Origin: Rhizorhapis suberifaciens
GTDB lineage: Bacteria > Pseudomonadota > Alphaproteobacteria > Sphingomonadales > Sphingomonadaceae
NCBI RefSeq assembly: GCF_014200045.1
Contig: NZ_JACHOV010000013.1
Span: forward strand, 1 to 56,379
Length of the DNA: 56,379 bases
Reading direction: 5' to 3'
Shown here: one piece after another, positions 16,230-24,668 of the stretch
How positions within the stretch are numbered: the first letter of the stretch is position 1
Layout: every line of letters starts with the position of its first letter
The notes under the pieces: generated by a model
What the model saw: the letters and a program-made list of their open reading frames with translations, nothing else
Told to the model about the DNA's origin: nothing
Database searches by the model: none
Program-made: the position numbers and the translations under genes

Positions 16230-16254
16230 TCTGCGGTCTCCAGCCCACGCTTAC

Positions 16255-16557
16255 ATTACCAACACTTTTGACGCCGTAGAAAAGGAAGGCCTACGCGATG
16301 TGACGCTTGGCTGGGTGACTGCTGGGCAGATGGCGAACTCGCTGGACAGCCACGGGGCGGCGGTCGCCAAAGCGCAGATCTTCCTTCAGGGCAAAGGAGT
16401 GGCTGCCAGTGCTCAGGCGCGAGCCAAACAACCTCCGTCGAGCTATATGAAGTCGGGCGAGATCATCATTGGGCCGCCACTCGGCGGTCCGGGTCCATCG
16501 CTCGCTTATGATCCACAAAGTGGCACCGGCGGCTTCACGACCAAGCGCACATCCTAA
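16255..16557 (+). pseudogene. 3' part of the unknown gene split by IS66
   Basis: These 100 codons restore the frame of the 5' part at 13279-13751 after precise removal of the IS66 element. The segment has helical stretches and a glycine/proline-rich middle (GEIIIGPPLGGPGPS). No start codon with a ribosome site is visible here, so it is probably not expressed by itself. Confidence 0.8.
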
Positions 16558-16617
16558 TTTGACGGCACGATACCTTTCCTTCTGCCGGCGCCTCGGCAGT
16601 AGCTGCCGTGCTGCAGG

Positions 16618-16633
16618 TGTGCCACGTGGCACA
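16618..16633. repeat. parS-like palindrome, copy 4
   Basis: This exact TGTGCCACGTGGCACA is intergenic, between the interrupted gene and the LPD7 gene. It is preceded by CTGCAGG, as is copy 7, so the two copies share more than the palindrome. Confidence 0.85.
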
Positions 16634-16681
16634 CCTATGTTCTACTGACAGGGCAACAGGAGCCGCTTGCGGCACGCACTG

Positions 16682-17419
16682 TCACCGGCTCCGCGATTTC
16701 TGCAAGATCTGATCTTGCGCCATCTCGCGCACGCGCTGTTCCTGCCGCGCCCTGACCTCGATCCCGGCAACGGCTTCGCCGCGTCCGATCCGGGCCGCGA
16801 TATCTTCCTTGCGCTCCGCCACGAACTCGCGCTGTTTCGCATGGTCGCTGGGGAAGCGCTCGACCGCGACCACCATTGCCAAAGCCACGTGGCTTTGCGC
16901 CTTGCGCAGCTCAGGGTCTTTCGCGTTCTGCACGTCGGACTGCCGACGGAATCGCTCCGCCAAATCGGTGCGCGGCTCCCCCTGTTCCTTGGTGTCGCGG
17001 GCCTGGTTCACGGTGCGCGTCGATCGCGTCTGGTTATCGGGAACGCCGGCCTGTCGGGCTTGCTCGCGCTCGGCCGCGGCCCGCGTCTTTTCGTCGGGTT
17101 TGTAGCCGTCGACCTTGATACCCTGCGCCGACGCCGCGAGATATGCGGCGCGCTGAAACTCGGTGTCGCCAGTGACCTTGATCGACGTCCACCCATTTTC
17201 CTTTGCGAGCCGGATCAGATCGGGCAGCGATTCCCTATCCTTCGCCTTGATGCGATCGGGCGTCAGGGTCGCGACGGGTTCTTTGTCATGGGCGCTGCGA
17301 TAGAGCTTGTTCCCGACGCGCAGGAAGCGCGCGTCCAGCTCGGGCGGCACTTCCATCGGCCGCCTACGGCGGCTTTCGCCTTCTTTGCCGGCGCCGGCAG
17401 ATTCGACATTTTCAACCAT
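16682..17419 (-). CDS. LPD7-domain protein of the transfer region
   Basis: This 245-residue polar protein contains the LPD7 (large polyvalent-protein-associated) domain, recognisable in RSAHDKEPVATLTPDRIKAKDRESLPDLIRLAKENGWTSIKVTGDTEFQRAAYLAA-type sequence between residues about 45 and 105. The remainder is charged and probably coiled coil. LPD7 domains are common beside relaxases and coupling proteins. It starts two bases after the virD4 stop and is the last gene of the transfer operon. A role in substrate docking or DNA processing is inferred from position only. Confidence 0.75.
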   Translation of the reverse strand: MVENVESAGAGKEGESRRRRPMEVPPELDARFLRVGNKLYRSAHDKEPVATLTPDRIKAKDRESLPDLIRLAKENGWTSIKVTGDTEFQRAAYLAASAQGIKVDGYKPDEKTRAAAEREQARQAGVPDNQTRSTRTVNQARDTKEQGEPRTDLAERFRRQSDVQNAKDPELRKAQSHVALAMVVAVERFPSDHAKQREFVAERKEDIAARIGRGEAVAGIEVRARQEQRVREMAQDQILQKSRSR

Positions 17420-17420
17420 G

Positions 17421-19223
17421 TCACCGCTCCTGTTCAATTACACCAACGACCTCGTTTCCACGTTGCTCGGCCGACACGTCGATGAGCATGTCGGGATGAT
17501 CCTGGGTGACGACGCAATCCATCGCGAAGGTGAACGGATCGGGGTCCGTGAGCTGATCGAACGTCGGCATCGCGCAGTCTGGCAAATCTTCGTCGTCGCG
17601 TAGCGTGCGCGGGATCGGTGCCACTACCGGCGCCGGATACGCGCGAGCGCGAAACAGCACGTCCGCATAATAGCGGATCTTGTTGCCGTGGATCGGCGGG
17701 ATGCCGCCCCTTAGTAGGAGCAATTCGTCGTCGGGAAACTGCATCAGCTCTTGTGGGAGCAGGAGCGCGCGGCGCTGATCCGACATCGACTTGGAGCGGT
17801 TCGCGAGGACGCCGTGGATCGTAAGCGACTTGGTGACGGATTCCTGCCCGATATAGCCGACCCGCTCGGATAGCTCGTTTGCTACCCGCAGCTCCTTGGG
17901 GGTGAACGCGACCTCGACGCCGCAGTTGGCGACGATCTCGTTCGCAACATGCTCGCCATAAACAGCGCGGAGCTGCGATCGGGACTGAATGACCGGCAGA
18001 AGCCGAATGCCGTAGCCGGCGACGTAGGAGAAGGCGCTGGCAATCACCTGTGCCCGCCCGATCCTCGCGAACTCGTCGAGGATGACGAGAACTTTTAGCG
18101 GCGTGGCGGCATCCGGCAGATCGCGGACGTTCAGGTCAACAAGCTGCTGAAAAAGGAGATTGTAGAGCGGCGCAACCCGGTCCAGCTCGTCGGGTGAAAC
18201 GCCCAGGTAGATCGACATGGGCTTGGTGCGCAGCTCGCGTAGATCGAAGTCGCATTCTTCCGTCGCAGCGTCGACGCGCGGGTTGAGCCAGAGGCTTAGC
18301 TTGGAGGTGACAGTCTGGACGATGCCGGCGAACGTGTTGTCCGCTCCCGATGTGAAGTCGGCGAGCGCGTTGCGGCATCCCTGCGAAAGATTGAGGGAGC
18401 GATCGTCGAGGACGCGCCGGAAGAACCCGCGCGTGTCGCCCGTCGTCATCAGGCGATAGACCGCGCCGATCGTGAATGGCTGATCCGCAACGGCAAGATA
18501 GGCCCCGACGCCAACGAAGGCCGTTCGCGCCGAGTCCGTCCAGAACGGCTCGCCCCGTTCGGGCGCGACGAACAACATCGTCGCGATCTTCTGCAGCTCG
18601 ATCACCACCTGGTCGGGATCGGTGCGGTCGATATAGCCGAGCGGATTGTAGCGGGCGGTCCGGCCTTCCGGATCGGTCGGGTTGAAGAGATAGACCGCCT
18701 GACCGTGCTTTTGTCGGAAACCCGCGGTGGCGTCCCAGTTCTCACGCTTCACATCGAGAACAACGACCGATTCCTGCCACGACAGGAGGTTCGGGATGAC
18801 GATGCCGACGCCCTTGCCCGAGCGGGTAGGGGCCTCGACAATGCAATGTTCGCTCCCTCCGAAGGTTAGGAACTTGCTGCCCTTCTTGCCCAGAACGATC
18901 CCGCTATCGGCGCGGAAGCCGGCTTGGCGGATTTCGCTCTCCTTCGCGAAGCGGGCAGCGCCGTGCAGGGGGGGCTTCCGCTTCGAAACCCACCACAGCA
19001 TGAGGCCGGCGAGGATTAGGCCGATCAAGGCGCCCGCGGCGAGCGCCTTCAGCACTATGGGATCATGCCGGTAATACCAAAAGAACGCCGGCATCTTGAG
19101 AATGTCGAACTTCGCGCTGGGGAGCCCCAGGTAAATCCACGCGACGACCGACGTGATGAGGAAGGCGACGATGATCGCGACCGGGATCCCGATCGCGAGG
19201 ATGGCGCCCTTTTTAAGCGGCAT
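17421..19223 (-). CDS. virD4: Type IV coupling protein VirD4/TraG
   Basis: This is the coupling ATPase that brings the relaxosome to the secretion channel. It has 600 residues. Two N-terminal membrane helices (GIPVAIIVAFLITSVVAWIYLG, then ALAAGALIGLILAGLMLWWV) precede the motor domain. Walker A is seen in VEAPTRSGKGVGIVIPNLL, Walker B in VLVILDEFARIG, and a conserved family segment is MFVAPERGEPFWTDSARTAF. I chose ATG 19223, which overlaps the virB11 stop by 11 bases. An upstream in-frame start at 19241 would add six residues. Confidence 0.95.
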   Translation of the reverse strand: MPLKKGAILAIGIPVAIIVAFLITSVVAWIYLGLPSAKFDILKMPAFFWYYRHDPIVLKALAAGALIGLILAGLMLWWVSKRKPPLHGAARFAKESEIRQAGFRADSGIVLGKKGSKFLTFGGSEHCIVEAPTRSGKGVGIVIPNLLSWQESVVVLDVKRENWDATAGFRQKHGQAVYLFNPTDPEGRTARYNPLGYIDRTDPDQVVIELQKIATMLFVAPERGEPFWTDSARTAFVGVGAYLAVADQPFTIGAVYRLMTTGDTRGFFRRVLDDRSLNLSQGCRNALADFTSGADNTFAGIVQTVTSKLSLWLNPRVDAATEECDFDLRELRTKPMSIYLGVSPDELDRVAPLYNLLFQQLVDLNVRDLPDAATPLKVLVILDEFARIGRAQVIASAFSYVAGYGIRLLPVIQSRSQLRAVYGEHVANEIVANCGVEVAFTPKELRVANELSERVGYIGQESVTKSLTIHGVLANRSKSMSDQRRALLLPQELMQFPDDELLLLRGGIPPIHGNKIRYYADVLFRARAYPAPVVAPIPRTLRDDEDLPDCAMPTFDQLTDPDPFTFAMDCVVTQDHPDMLIDVSAEQRGNEVVGVIEQER

Positions 19224-20223
19224 GACGTCCTGCCGGATCATAGTAGATCTCGGTTATCTGAAACTCGCCGTCTTCCTTTTTCATCTGGACCACGACGTCG
19301 ACGAGAATCTTGAGCAGCGAGCGTATATCATCGCGCGCCAGATCCGCGCCGCCTTCGCTTTCCTTCACGAGCAGCGTCAATTGCTCAAACGCCAGCTCGG
19401 CCGAGTCCGCGTGAATCGTCGTGATCGACCCTGGATGGCCGCTGTTGACGTTGCGCAGGTAGAAAAATGCTGTCCCGTCGCGCAGCTCTTGGAGCAAAAT
19501 GCGATCGGGCCTCATGCGCAGGGCGCTCTCCAGCAGCTCTTTCGCCGTCACCTTGGCGGTGCCGGTGCCATCCTTGCTGTAGATCATGTGGACGACGTTC
19601 TTGTGCGGCACCACAAACTCGCGCGTGTCTTCGATCGTCAGAAGGCGCTCGTTGTCCGGTATGAGTTGGATGAGCCCCTTGGCGAACGTCGTCTTGCCGG
19701 AACCGGTCGCGCCGGAAATCAGAATGTTGAGCCGGCTGCGCACCGCAAGTTCGAAAAATTCGACGTGCCTGCCCGCATGAAGCAGGCCGAGCAGTTTCTC
19801 TTCGACCGGGCTCACGCGCTTGCTCGCGACCTTCGTATGCGCGAACAACCCGCTGGCTTCGAAATCCTGCATCGTCAGCGTCTTCGTCGACGGCTTCCGG
19901 ACCGTGATCGATACAGTTCCGTCAGGCACCACGGGTGGAAGAACGAGCTGGACGCGCTCGCCGGTTGGGAAGATCGTCGAGCAGATCGGATTCTCGCGCG
20001 TTACGTCCTGTGAGGTGAAGGCGGCCGCTGCCCGGGCCAGTTGGTTGAGCGCGTCGAGCGTCAATTCATCCTCGCGCTCCCAGGTCCATCCACCCTGCCG
20101 CTCGACGCCGATGATGGTCGGCTCGTTGATGATGACTTCGGTGACGCCATCATCGTCAAGATAGCGGCGCAGCGGCCGAACGGCGTGATCGAGGATCGCC
20201 GTGTTGCGGAACGGCGCGTTCAT
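19213..20223 (-). CDS. virB11: VirB11 secretion ATPase
   Basis: VirB11 is the hexameric traffic ATPase at the cytoplasmic base of type IV secretion systems. Walker A is seen in ISGATGSGKTTFAKGL, and the Asp box in ERLLTIEDTREFV. Walker B-like and His box regions follow in RMRPDRILLQELRDGTAFFYL and GHPGSITTIHADS. The length of 336 residues is standard. Its start overlaps the virB10 stop, and its stop overlaps the virD4 start, in keeping with a tightly packed operon. Confidence 0.96.
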   Translation of the reverse strand: MNAPFRNTAILDHAVRPLRRYLDDDGVTEVIINEPTIIGVERQGGWTWEREDELTLDALNQLARAAAAFTSQDVTRENPICSTIFPTGERVQLVLPPVVPDGTVSITVRKPSTKTLTMQDFEASGLFAHTKVASKRVSPVEEKLLGLLHAGRHVEFFELAVRSRLNILISGATGSGKTTFAKGLIQLIPDNERLLTIEDTREFVVPHKNVVHMIYSKDGTGTAKVTAKELLESALRMRPDRILLQELRDGTAFFYLRNVNSGHPGSITTIHADSAELAFEQLTLLVKESEGGADLARDDIRSLLKILVDVVVQMKKEDGEFQITEIYYDPAGRHAA

Positions 20224-21404
20224 TTAAGGCCAAGCCCATAGACTTGCGAGAAGTCGAAATCCTTGGCGACGGTGATCGCCAGCTCGGTCCCCTGATTGAC
20301 GCGCACGATCGGGCGGATTTGCTGCGTGTCATTGAGGATCTGCGACGTCGTGTCGCCAGGGGTCCGGAACACGGTAGAGCCTTGCGGGCTGACGGCCTGG
20401 CCGGCGATCTGCCCGCCCGCATCGAGAACGCTGAACAGCATCGCGGCACCGAACCGCTGCCAGAAGAACCGATCGATCTTGCCGGTGACGCCGGCACGAC
20501 CGAGCGGGTCCGACGCCGGCGAGCCAATGTCGATCGCCACACCGCGAGGTGTGACGGCGCGCGTCCACATCGCGAAGAGTCGATTTTGACCGCGCTGCAA
20601 CCCGCCCTGATACTCGCCGAAAACGCGCGTGCCTTTCTCGAGCAGCACGACGCGGCCATTGTCGGAATAGACGTCCCGAGGGATGATGCACGTGGTGTAA
20701 CCCGGCACGCTGCTGTCCATCGCGGTCTGGAGCGTGCAGGGGATGATCGCGCCCGCCGTAACAAGATAGTTCCGATCCCCGATCATCCGTGCCGAGGCGG
20801 TGCCGATCGCCGAGGTTTGCTTGAGCGTGTCGAGGTTGGTCGTCTTCGGTGGGGCGCTGTAGCCATCGCCTTCCGTATTGCCGGCGCCGGCGCCCAACAC
20901 GCGATTGACACCCTCGTTGGCATTATAGGCGATCAGCGTCGAGCGCCGGGCATTGTCGCGCAAAACGCGGGCTTCGGTTGCGCGTCTCTCCGCCTCGCTA
21001 ATCGCTCGGCTTTGCTGCCCCCCTGCTGATCCGTAAGGCGTGATCGGCTGTCCATCGGGACCGATTGCCGGCACCTGTTCGCCGGCGAGCGGAACCGGCG
21101 CGTTCGGATCGCGGGGAGCGGTTGCGAGTGTCGGCGCGATGACCGAATTAGGGTCGTAGGGCGCTTCCGCAGCAGGAGGCGGAGCCTTCCTCGCTTCGAG
21201 CGATTTGTCGCCTCCGGAGCCAGAGACGAGCGACAGCACGCCGAACACGACCGCACCGGCCAGGGCTGCGCCAACGACCATCTTCTTGTTGTCCCACTGG
21301 ACCGCATTGAGCGACGGTATCCGGTTCGGACGATCGGCCGCGGGGGTGCGGTCGATTTCGTTCACGTCGGGCGTCGCATCGACGTCGAATCTCTTATCGG
21401 ACAC
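20220..21404 (-). CDS. virB10: VirB10 channel protein
   Basis: VirB10/TrbI spans inner and outer membranes and gates the secretion channel. This copy has about 394 residues, with a short cytoplasmic N-terminus and one membrane helix (MVVGAALAGAVVFGVLSLV). A proline-rich periplasmic linker follows, then the beta-barrel domain with YLVTAGAIIPCTLQTAMDSSVPGYTTCIIPRDVYSDNGRVVLLEKGT-type sequence, a very well-conserved signature. The GTG at 21404 lies just after the virB9 stop and fits the family start. Confidence 0.95.
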   Translation of the reverse strand: MSDKRFDVDATPDVNEIDRTPAADRPNRIPSLNAVQWDNKKMVVGAALAGAVVFGVLSLVSGSGGDKSLEARKAPPPAAEAPYDPNSVIAPTLATAPRDPNAPVPLAGEQVPAIGPDGQPITPYGSAGGQQSRAISEAERRATEARVLRDNARRSTLIAYNANEGVNRVLGAGAGNTEGDGYSAPPKTTNLDTLKQTSAIGTASARMIGDRNYLVTAGAIIPCTLQTAMDSSVPGYTTCIIPRDVYSDNGRVVLLEKGTRVFGEYQGGLQRGQNRLFAMWTRAVTPRGVAIDIGSPASDPLGRAGVTGKIDRFFWQRFGAAMLFSVLDAGGQIAGQAVSPQGSTVFRTPGDTTSQILNDTQQIRPIVRVNQGTELAITVAKDFDFSQVYGLGLK

Positions 21405-21405
21405 G

Positions 21406-22239
21406 TCAGTTCTCCGTCGTGCGCTCAACCGCTTCCGAGGCCGTGTCCGTCTTGGGATCGCGGCCGTAGAAGCTCGGGCTTTCGTTATAGATGCACAGCA
21501 CCACCTTCCCCCGGCGGAGGCGAATTTCCTTGTAAACGCCGTGGACGACGACAAATTCGTCGCGAACGTCGAACGAGGCTGTTGCCTCGCTCCCGTCAGG
21601 ATTTACCGTGAAGATGGCGGGGATCTCGCGCTGGTTCGGGAAGCGCAGGACTGTGAATTGCCCGTTGTCGCTGACTTCGGATGGTTGCAGCTCGGTTGAG
21701 CCCTGGACCTTGTAGTTGAGGTTCCGCGTTCCTTCGAGGACGCCTATATCGAGCGCCGCCTTGATCGCGCCGTTTTGCGCAGCGAGCGCCGCGGCGAGCC
21801 GCTGGCGCTGCGCCGCCAACCGGGCCTGCGCAGCTTCATATTCAGGGTAGCGGAGCCGGACCTTAAAGAACGTGCCCGGCGAGCGAGCGGCCGCGACTGC
21901 GGTAAGCTCGAAGGTGTAATTGCGTTTGGTGCCTTGGAAATCCGTCACCACGATCAGGTTGGTCGCGCCGGCACGCTCGCGAGGCTTCACAAACAGCGAG
22001 TTTTCAGCCGGCGCGACCTCCCAGGACACCGTGTCCCCCATCGCCACGAACTTGATGACCTCGCCGGGAGCGAACTCAATTTGCGTCGCCGTCCGGAAGG
22101 CACTTCGGATTTGGATCACGTTGCCGTCGGTATAGATGACCTCGCGAATGCGAGCGTCAGGACCGCGCTGCATCGGCGTCTGCGCCAGCGCAGCCGTCGC
22201 GGCGCCGATCGCCGCCGCCAGGAGCAGGATCGTCTTCAT
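21406..22239 (-). CDS. virB9: VirB9 outer-membrane complex protein
   Basis: VirB9 forms the outer-membrane core complex with VirB7 and VirB10. This 277-residue protein has a signal peptide (MKTILLLAAAIGAATAALA, cleavage near Q20). The typical opening DARIREVIYTDGNVIQI and the SLFVKPRERAGATNLIVVTD segment are present. The C-terminal domain with VFDVRDEFVVVHGVYKEI-like sequence is also seen (ASFDVRDEFVVVHG). Its start overlaps the virB8 stop. Confidence 0.95.
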   Translation of the reverse strand: MKTILLLAAAIGAATAALAQTPMQRGPDARIREVIYTDGNVIQIRSAFRTATQIEFAPGEVIKFVAMGDTVSWEVAPAENSLFVKPRERAGATNLIVVTDFQGTKRNYTFELTAVAAARSPGTFFKVRLRYPEYEAAQARLAAQRQRLAAALAAQNGAIKAALDIGVLEGTRNLNYKVQGSTELQPSEVSDNGQFTVLRFPNQREIPAIFTVNPDGSEATASFDVRDEFVVVHGVYKEIRLRRGKVVLCIYNESPSFYGRDPKTDTASEAVERTTEN

Positions 22240-22928
22240 CGTGCGGGAACCTCCACGTCTGCCCGGTATGTCTTCACCTGAAATCCGAGCGGATTGGCGT
22301 ATCGACCGGACTCCGTTTCCGGCTTCGACAGCACGTCGAAAGTGATGGTCGCAATGGCAGGCGTCTCGATAACCTGCTGATCGCGCTGAAGCCGCTTGAT
22401 GAACCGAACCTGCGCGACATTGGGCGAAATGAACGCGACCGATTTGATCGCGACGAACACCGCATCGCTGGCGGTAAACTGATTTTGCGGGGAGTCGGGG
22501 TTATCCTTCTTGTAGAAGGCCGTCCAACGGGTCTGTTCCTCCCGCGTGGACAGCGCCAACACCTTGCGGAAGAACTCCTCGCGCGCTTGCGGAATCCAAC
22601 CCTCACGAGCGCGAACATAGTCGGCGAGGAAATACTTCCGGATCGCCTCGTCATAGGTGATTGTCCTGTCGCCGCGCAGCTCCTGGGTGACTTCCGTGGC
22701 GCCCGTCGAGCGATCGACGGTGACGACATACGGGACGACCGTCTTGAGCGGCGAGAGCGCCAACACCGCAGCCGCGCAGATCGCGGCGAACACGATCGCG
22801 ACAGCGGCGACGATCCAAGCGACACGCCGCGAGCGAACCGCAGCCACAAACCGATCCCGGTCCCAGCTTTCCGCTTCCGCGAAATACGCCTTCAGATCTT
22901 CCTCTTTGTCCTTAACGCCGATCGCCAT
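22236..22928 (-). CDS. virB8: VirB8 inner-membrane assembly protein
   Basis: VirB8 is a bitopic inner-membrane protein that nucleates channel assembly. The 230-residue product has a cytoplasmic N-terminus (YFAEAESWDRDRF), one membrane helix (AWIVAAVAIVFAAICAAAVLAL) and the NTF2-like periplasmic domain with PYVVTVDRSTGATEVTQ and the conserved RFIKR segment. I chose the ATG at 22928, which lies one base before the stop codon of the gene upstream. Confidence 0.94.
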   Translation of the reverse strand: MAIGVKDKEEDLKAYFAEAESWDRDRFVAAVRSRRVAWIVAAVAIVFAAICAAAVLALSPLKTVVPYVVTVDRSTGATEVTQELRGDRTITYDEAIRKYFLADYVRAREGWIPQAREEFFRKVLALSTREEQTRWTAFYKKDNPDSPQNQFTASDAVFVAIKSVAFISPNVAQVRFIKRLQRDQQVIETPAIATITFDVLSKPETESGRYANPLGFQVKTYRADVEVPAR

Positions 22929-22929
22929 G

Positions 22930-23316
22930 TCAGCAGCTCGCATATGTTGTTGGCAGCGCGGCGGTCGGGCCTGTGCCCGTGCCAAGGGCGCCGATCGCCG
23001 GCACCTTGTCGGCCCGAGACGTATCCGGCCCTTCCGGGGCTGGCGCCGGGCCTTCAGGCGGAAAGAGATTCTGCGTCGGCGTTTGAGATGATGGTCGCGC
23101 GGGTGTGCCACGTGGCACACCGTCAGGGGGTGGAGCTACGGCGGCGGAAGTCGCGTTCCGAGCCGGGATAGACGGCAGGACGGTCCCATAGAGGTTCGCG
23201 GGCCGCTTCTGCCGCCCATTGCACCGCGGCAGCTTGTCATCCTTTGCGGCAACAGCCGGGACCGACGGTGTGAGGGCCGCGAGGGCGAGAAAGGCCAGTG
23301 CCGAGCCGAGCTTCAT
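22930..23316 (-). CDS. Secreted proline-rich protein at the virB7 position
   Basis: This 128-residue protein has a signal peptide (LGSALAFLALAALTPSVPAVAA). A mature part follows that is rich in proline and alanine, with two cysteines. It lies between virB6 and virB8, where VirB7 lipoproteins normally are, but it has no lipobox cysteine, so it is not a standard VirB7. It may stabilise VirB9 or the pilus in some other way. Part of its linker, GVPRGT, is encoded by palindrome copy 5. I do not recognise a family. Confidence 0.6.
   Translation of the reverse strand: MKLGSALAFLALAALTPSVPAVAAKDDKLPRCNGRQKRPANLYGTVLPSIPARNATSAAVAPPPDGVPRGTPARPSSQTPTQNLFPPEGPAPAPEGPDTSRADKVPAIGALGTGTGPTAALPTTYASC
23104..23119. 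repeat. parS-like palindrome, copy 5 (inside coding sequence)
   Basis: This exact TGTGCCACGTGGCACA lies in the proline-rich linker of the secreted protein encoded on the minus strand. Read in that gene it encodes V-P-R-G-T, as in copies 2 and 7. Confidence 0.85.
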
Positions 23317-23329
23317 GCGGGGTCTCCCG

Positions 23330-24334
23330 TTAGCTGTTGTTGTAGAGGGTGCCGCCAGCGGCACGTGATTCCGCGCGGCGAGCCCGGCTTTGTTGCCAGC
23401 GATTCAAGGCCCGTTGAGGAGCGTTCGACCATGCACGACCGATCATCGGCGCGATGCCGCCCGTTGCCGCGTTGGCGAACTGCGAAGCGAGCGAGGCTCC
23501 TCCACCGCCCAGGCCCGCCGCCATGCCGGGGATCTGGAGGAAGAAGAAAAATCCCAGCGCGTAGAAACCAAGAGCTTTGACCGATGCGAGGATCAGCGAG
23601 TCATCTTGTGTGATCGCGTCAATGAAAGCGTCAGCGGCATTGGAAATGAACACTGTCACCAGCAGCGCGAACGCCACGAGAATTACGTAATTTACGATGC
23701 TGCCGAGCCATTGGAAGAAGAACGGCCGCGTTGAATCGAAAAGCAGCGCGGCCACGAAGAGCGGCCCCACTGCCGCGAGCAGCGCCAAAGCGAAGAGAGC
23801 GAACGCGCAGATCGCAAAGCCGAGGGCCGAGGCCAACAGCGCGGCCAACATGATGACGATGTTGATGATCTCGCTGACAATGATCTCATCCCAATTATTC
23901 GGGATGCCGACGAGATTCTCCCCTTCCTCGGCGGTGTGGGCAGCCACGATCTCTTTGATATTGGCGATAGCGCGAACCGCGCCTTTCAAAATGCCATCGA
24001 AAAAGCCACCCAGGCCGTTGACGTCCTGTGCGCCAACGGCGTTCGCAACTTCTCTTGGCAGGCCGTTCATAGCGAGCAGCCCGACCGAGGCGCCGTAGAG
24101 TGTCGTCACCGCGAACACGAGCGCAGCGAGCTTCAAGCCCCGATAGACGAACTCGCGGAAAGGATATTCGACGGCACCGCGCAGGATCGCGAAGCCGAGG
24201 AGGATGATATAGATCGTCACACCCACCCGGAGAGGGCCAGAAATCCAACCAATCACACCCGCATAGGTGGCGATCACGCCCGCTAATGCAGCGTTGAGCT
24301 GATTGAACATCTCCGTGTAGATATTAAAGCCCAT
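23330..24334 (-). CDS. virB6: VirB6 polytopic membrane protein
   Basis: VirB6/TrbL is the polytopic inner-membrane component of the channel. The 334-residue product has at least six hydrophobic segments, such as VGVTIYIILLGFAILRG, LAALVFAVTTLYGASVGLLA and ALALLAAVGPLFVAALLF. The last of these includes the conserved ALFALALLAAVGPLFVA stretch of the family, followed by FFFQWLGSIVNYVI. It sits between eexN and the virB7-position gene, as expected. Confidence 0.93.
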   Translation of the reverse strand: MGFNIYTEMFNQLNAALAGVIATYAGVIGWISGPLRVGVTIYIILLGFAILRGAVEYPFREFVYRGLKLAALVFAVTTLYGASVGLLAMNGLPREVANAVGAQDVNGLGGFFDGILKGAVRAIANIKEIVAAHTAEEGENLVGIPNNWDEIIVSEIINIVIMLAALLASALGFAICAFALFALALLAAVGPLFVAALLFDSTRPFFFQWLGSIVNYVILVAFALLVTVFISNAADAFIDAITQDDSLILASVKALGFYALGFFFFLQIPGMAAGLGGGGASLASQFANAATGGIAPMIGRAWSNAPQRALNRWQQSRARRAESRAAGGTLYNNS

Positions 24335-24362
24335 TACCCGATCCCGGATTGTTAAACGTCAA

Positions 24363-24668
24363 TTAGATGCCGGCTTCCTTGCGGAGCTTGTCCGTCTCGG
24401 CACCATTAGAGATTGACGTCTTTGCCGCATTCACACTGTTGCAATTGCCAAAGACCACGGCGGGCCATGAAGCGGGCGGGCGTTGAGATGCCTGCCACGC
24501 TCCACAGACCTTTTCCATCTCCGCGAGTTCGTCGCGATGCTGGAGGTAATACTTTGCCGTCCGAGCTGGCATGTCAGACCGCAGCTCGCCGTTCTCAGGG
24601 ACCGAATCACTCTTGCCGCAGGCCGCCAGCGCCAGCAGGCATGGTATGATCCAAAGCCCTTTCGTCAT
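24363..24668 (-). CDS. eexN: EexN-family entry-exclusion lipoprotein
   Basis: This 101-residue lipoprotein has a short signal ending in the lipobox LAAC (Cys17). The EexN pattern follows: a central segment, RTAKYYLQHRDELAEMEKVCGAW, and a second cysteine further on (VFGNCNSVNAA). EexN proteins prevent redundant transfer into cells that already carry the plasmid, and lie between virB5 and virB6, as here. Its last residues, DKLRKEAGI, resemble the end of VirB5 (DKLRTEAGVNP). The start overlaps the virB5 stop by four bases. Confidence 0.85.
   Translation of the reverse strand: MTKGLWIIPCLLALAACGKSDSVPENGELRSDMPARTAKYYLQHRDELAEMEKVCGAWQASQRPPASWPAVVFGNCNSVNAAKTSISNGAETDKLRKEAGI

Larger units (their letters stand above)
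13752..16254 (+). mobile_element. IS66-family insertion sequence, complete
   Basis: This is a complete 2503-bp IS66-family element. Its ends form imperfect inverted repeats of about 20 bp beginning GTAAGCG (13752-13771 and the complement of 16235-16254, about 15 of 20 positions matching). It is flanked by a perfect 8-bp target duplication, ATTACCAA, at 13744-13751 and 16255-16262, the size typical of IS66. It carries the canonical tnpA, tnpB and tnpC genes, all intact and in the same direction. The intact genes and perfect duplication point to a recent insertion. Confidence 0.97.

Noticed and set aside
13752-16254. Larger transposon carrying the transfer genes
   Set aside because: The inverted ends and 8-bp duplication bound only the three IS66 genes.
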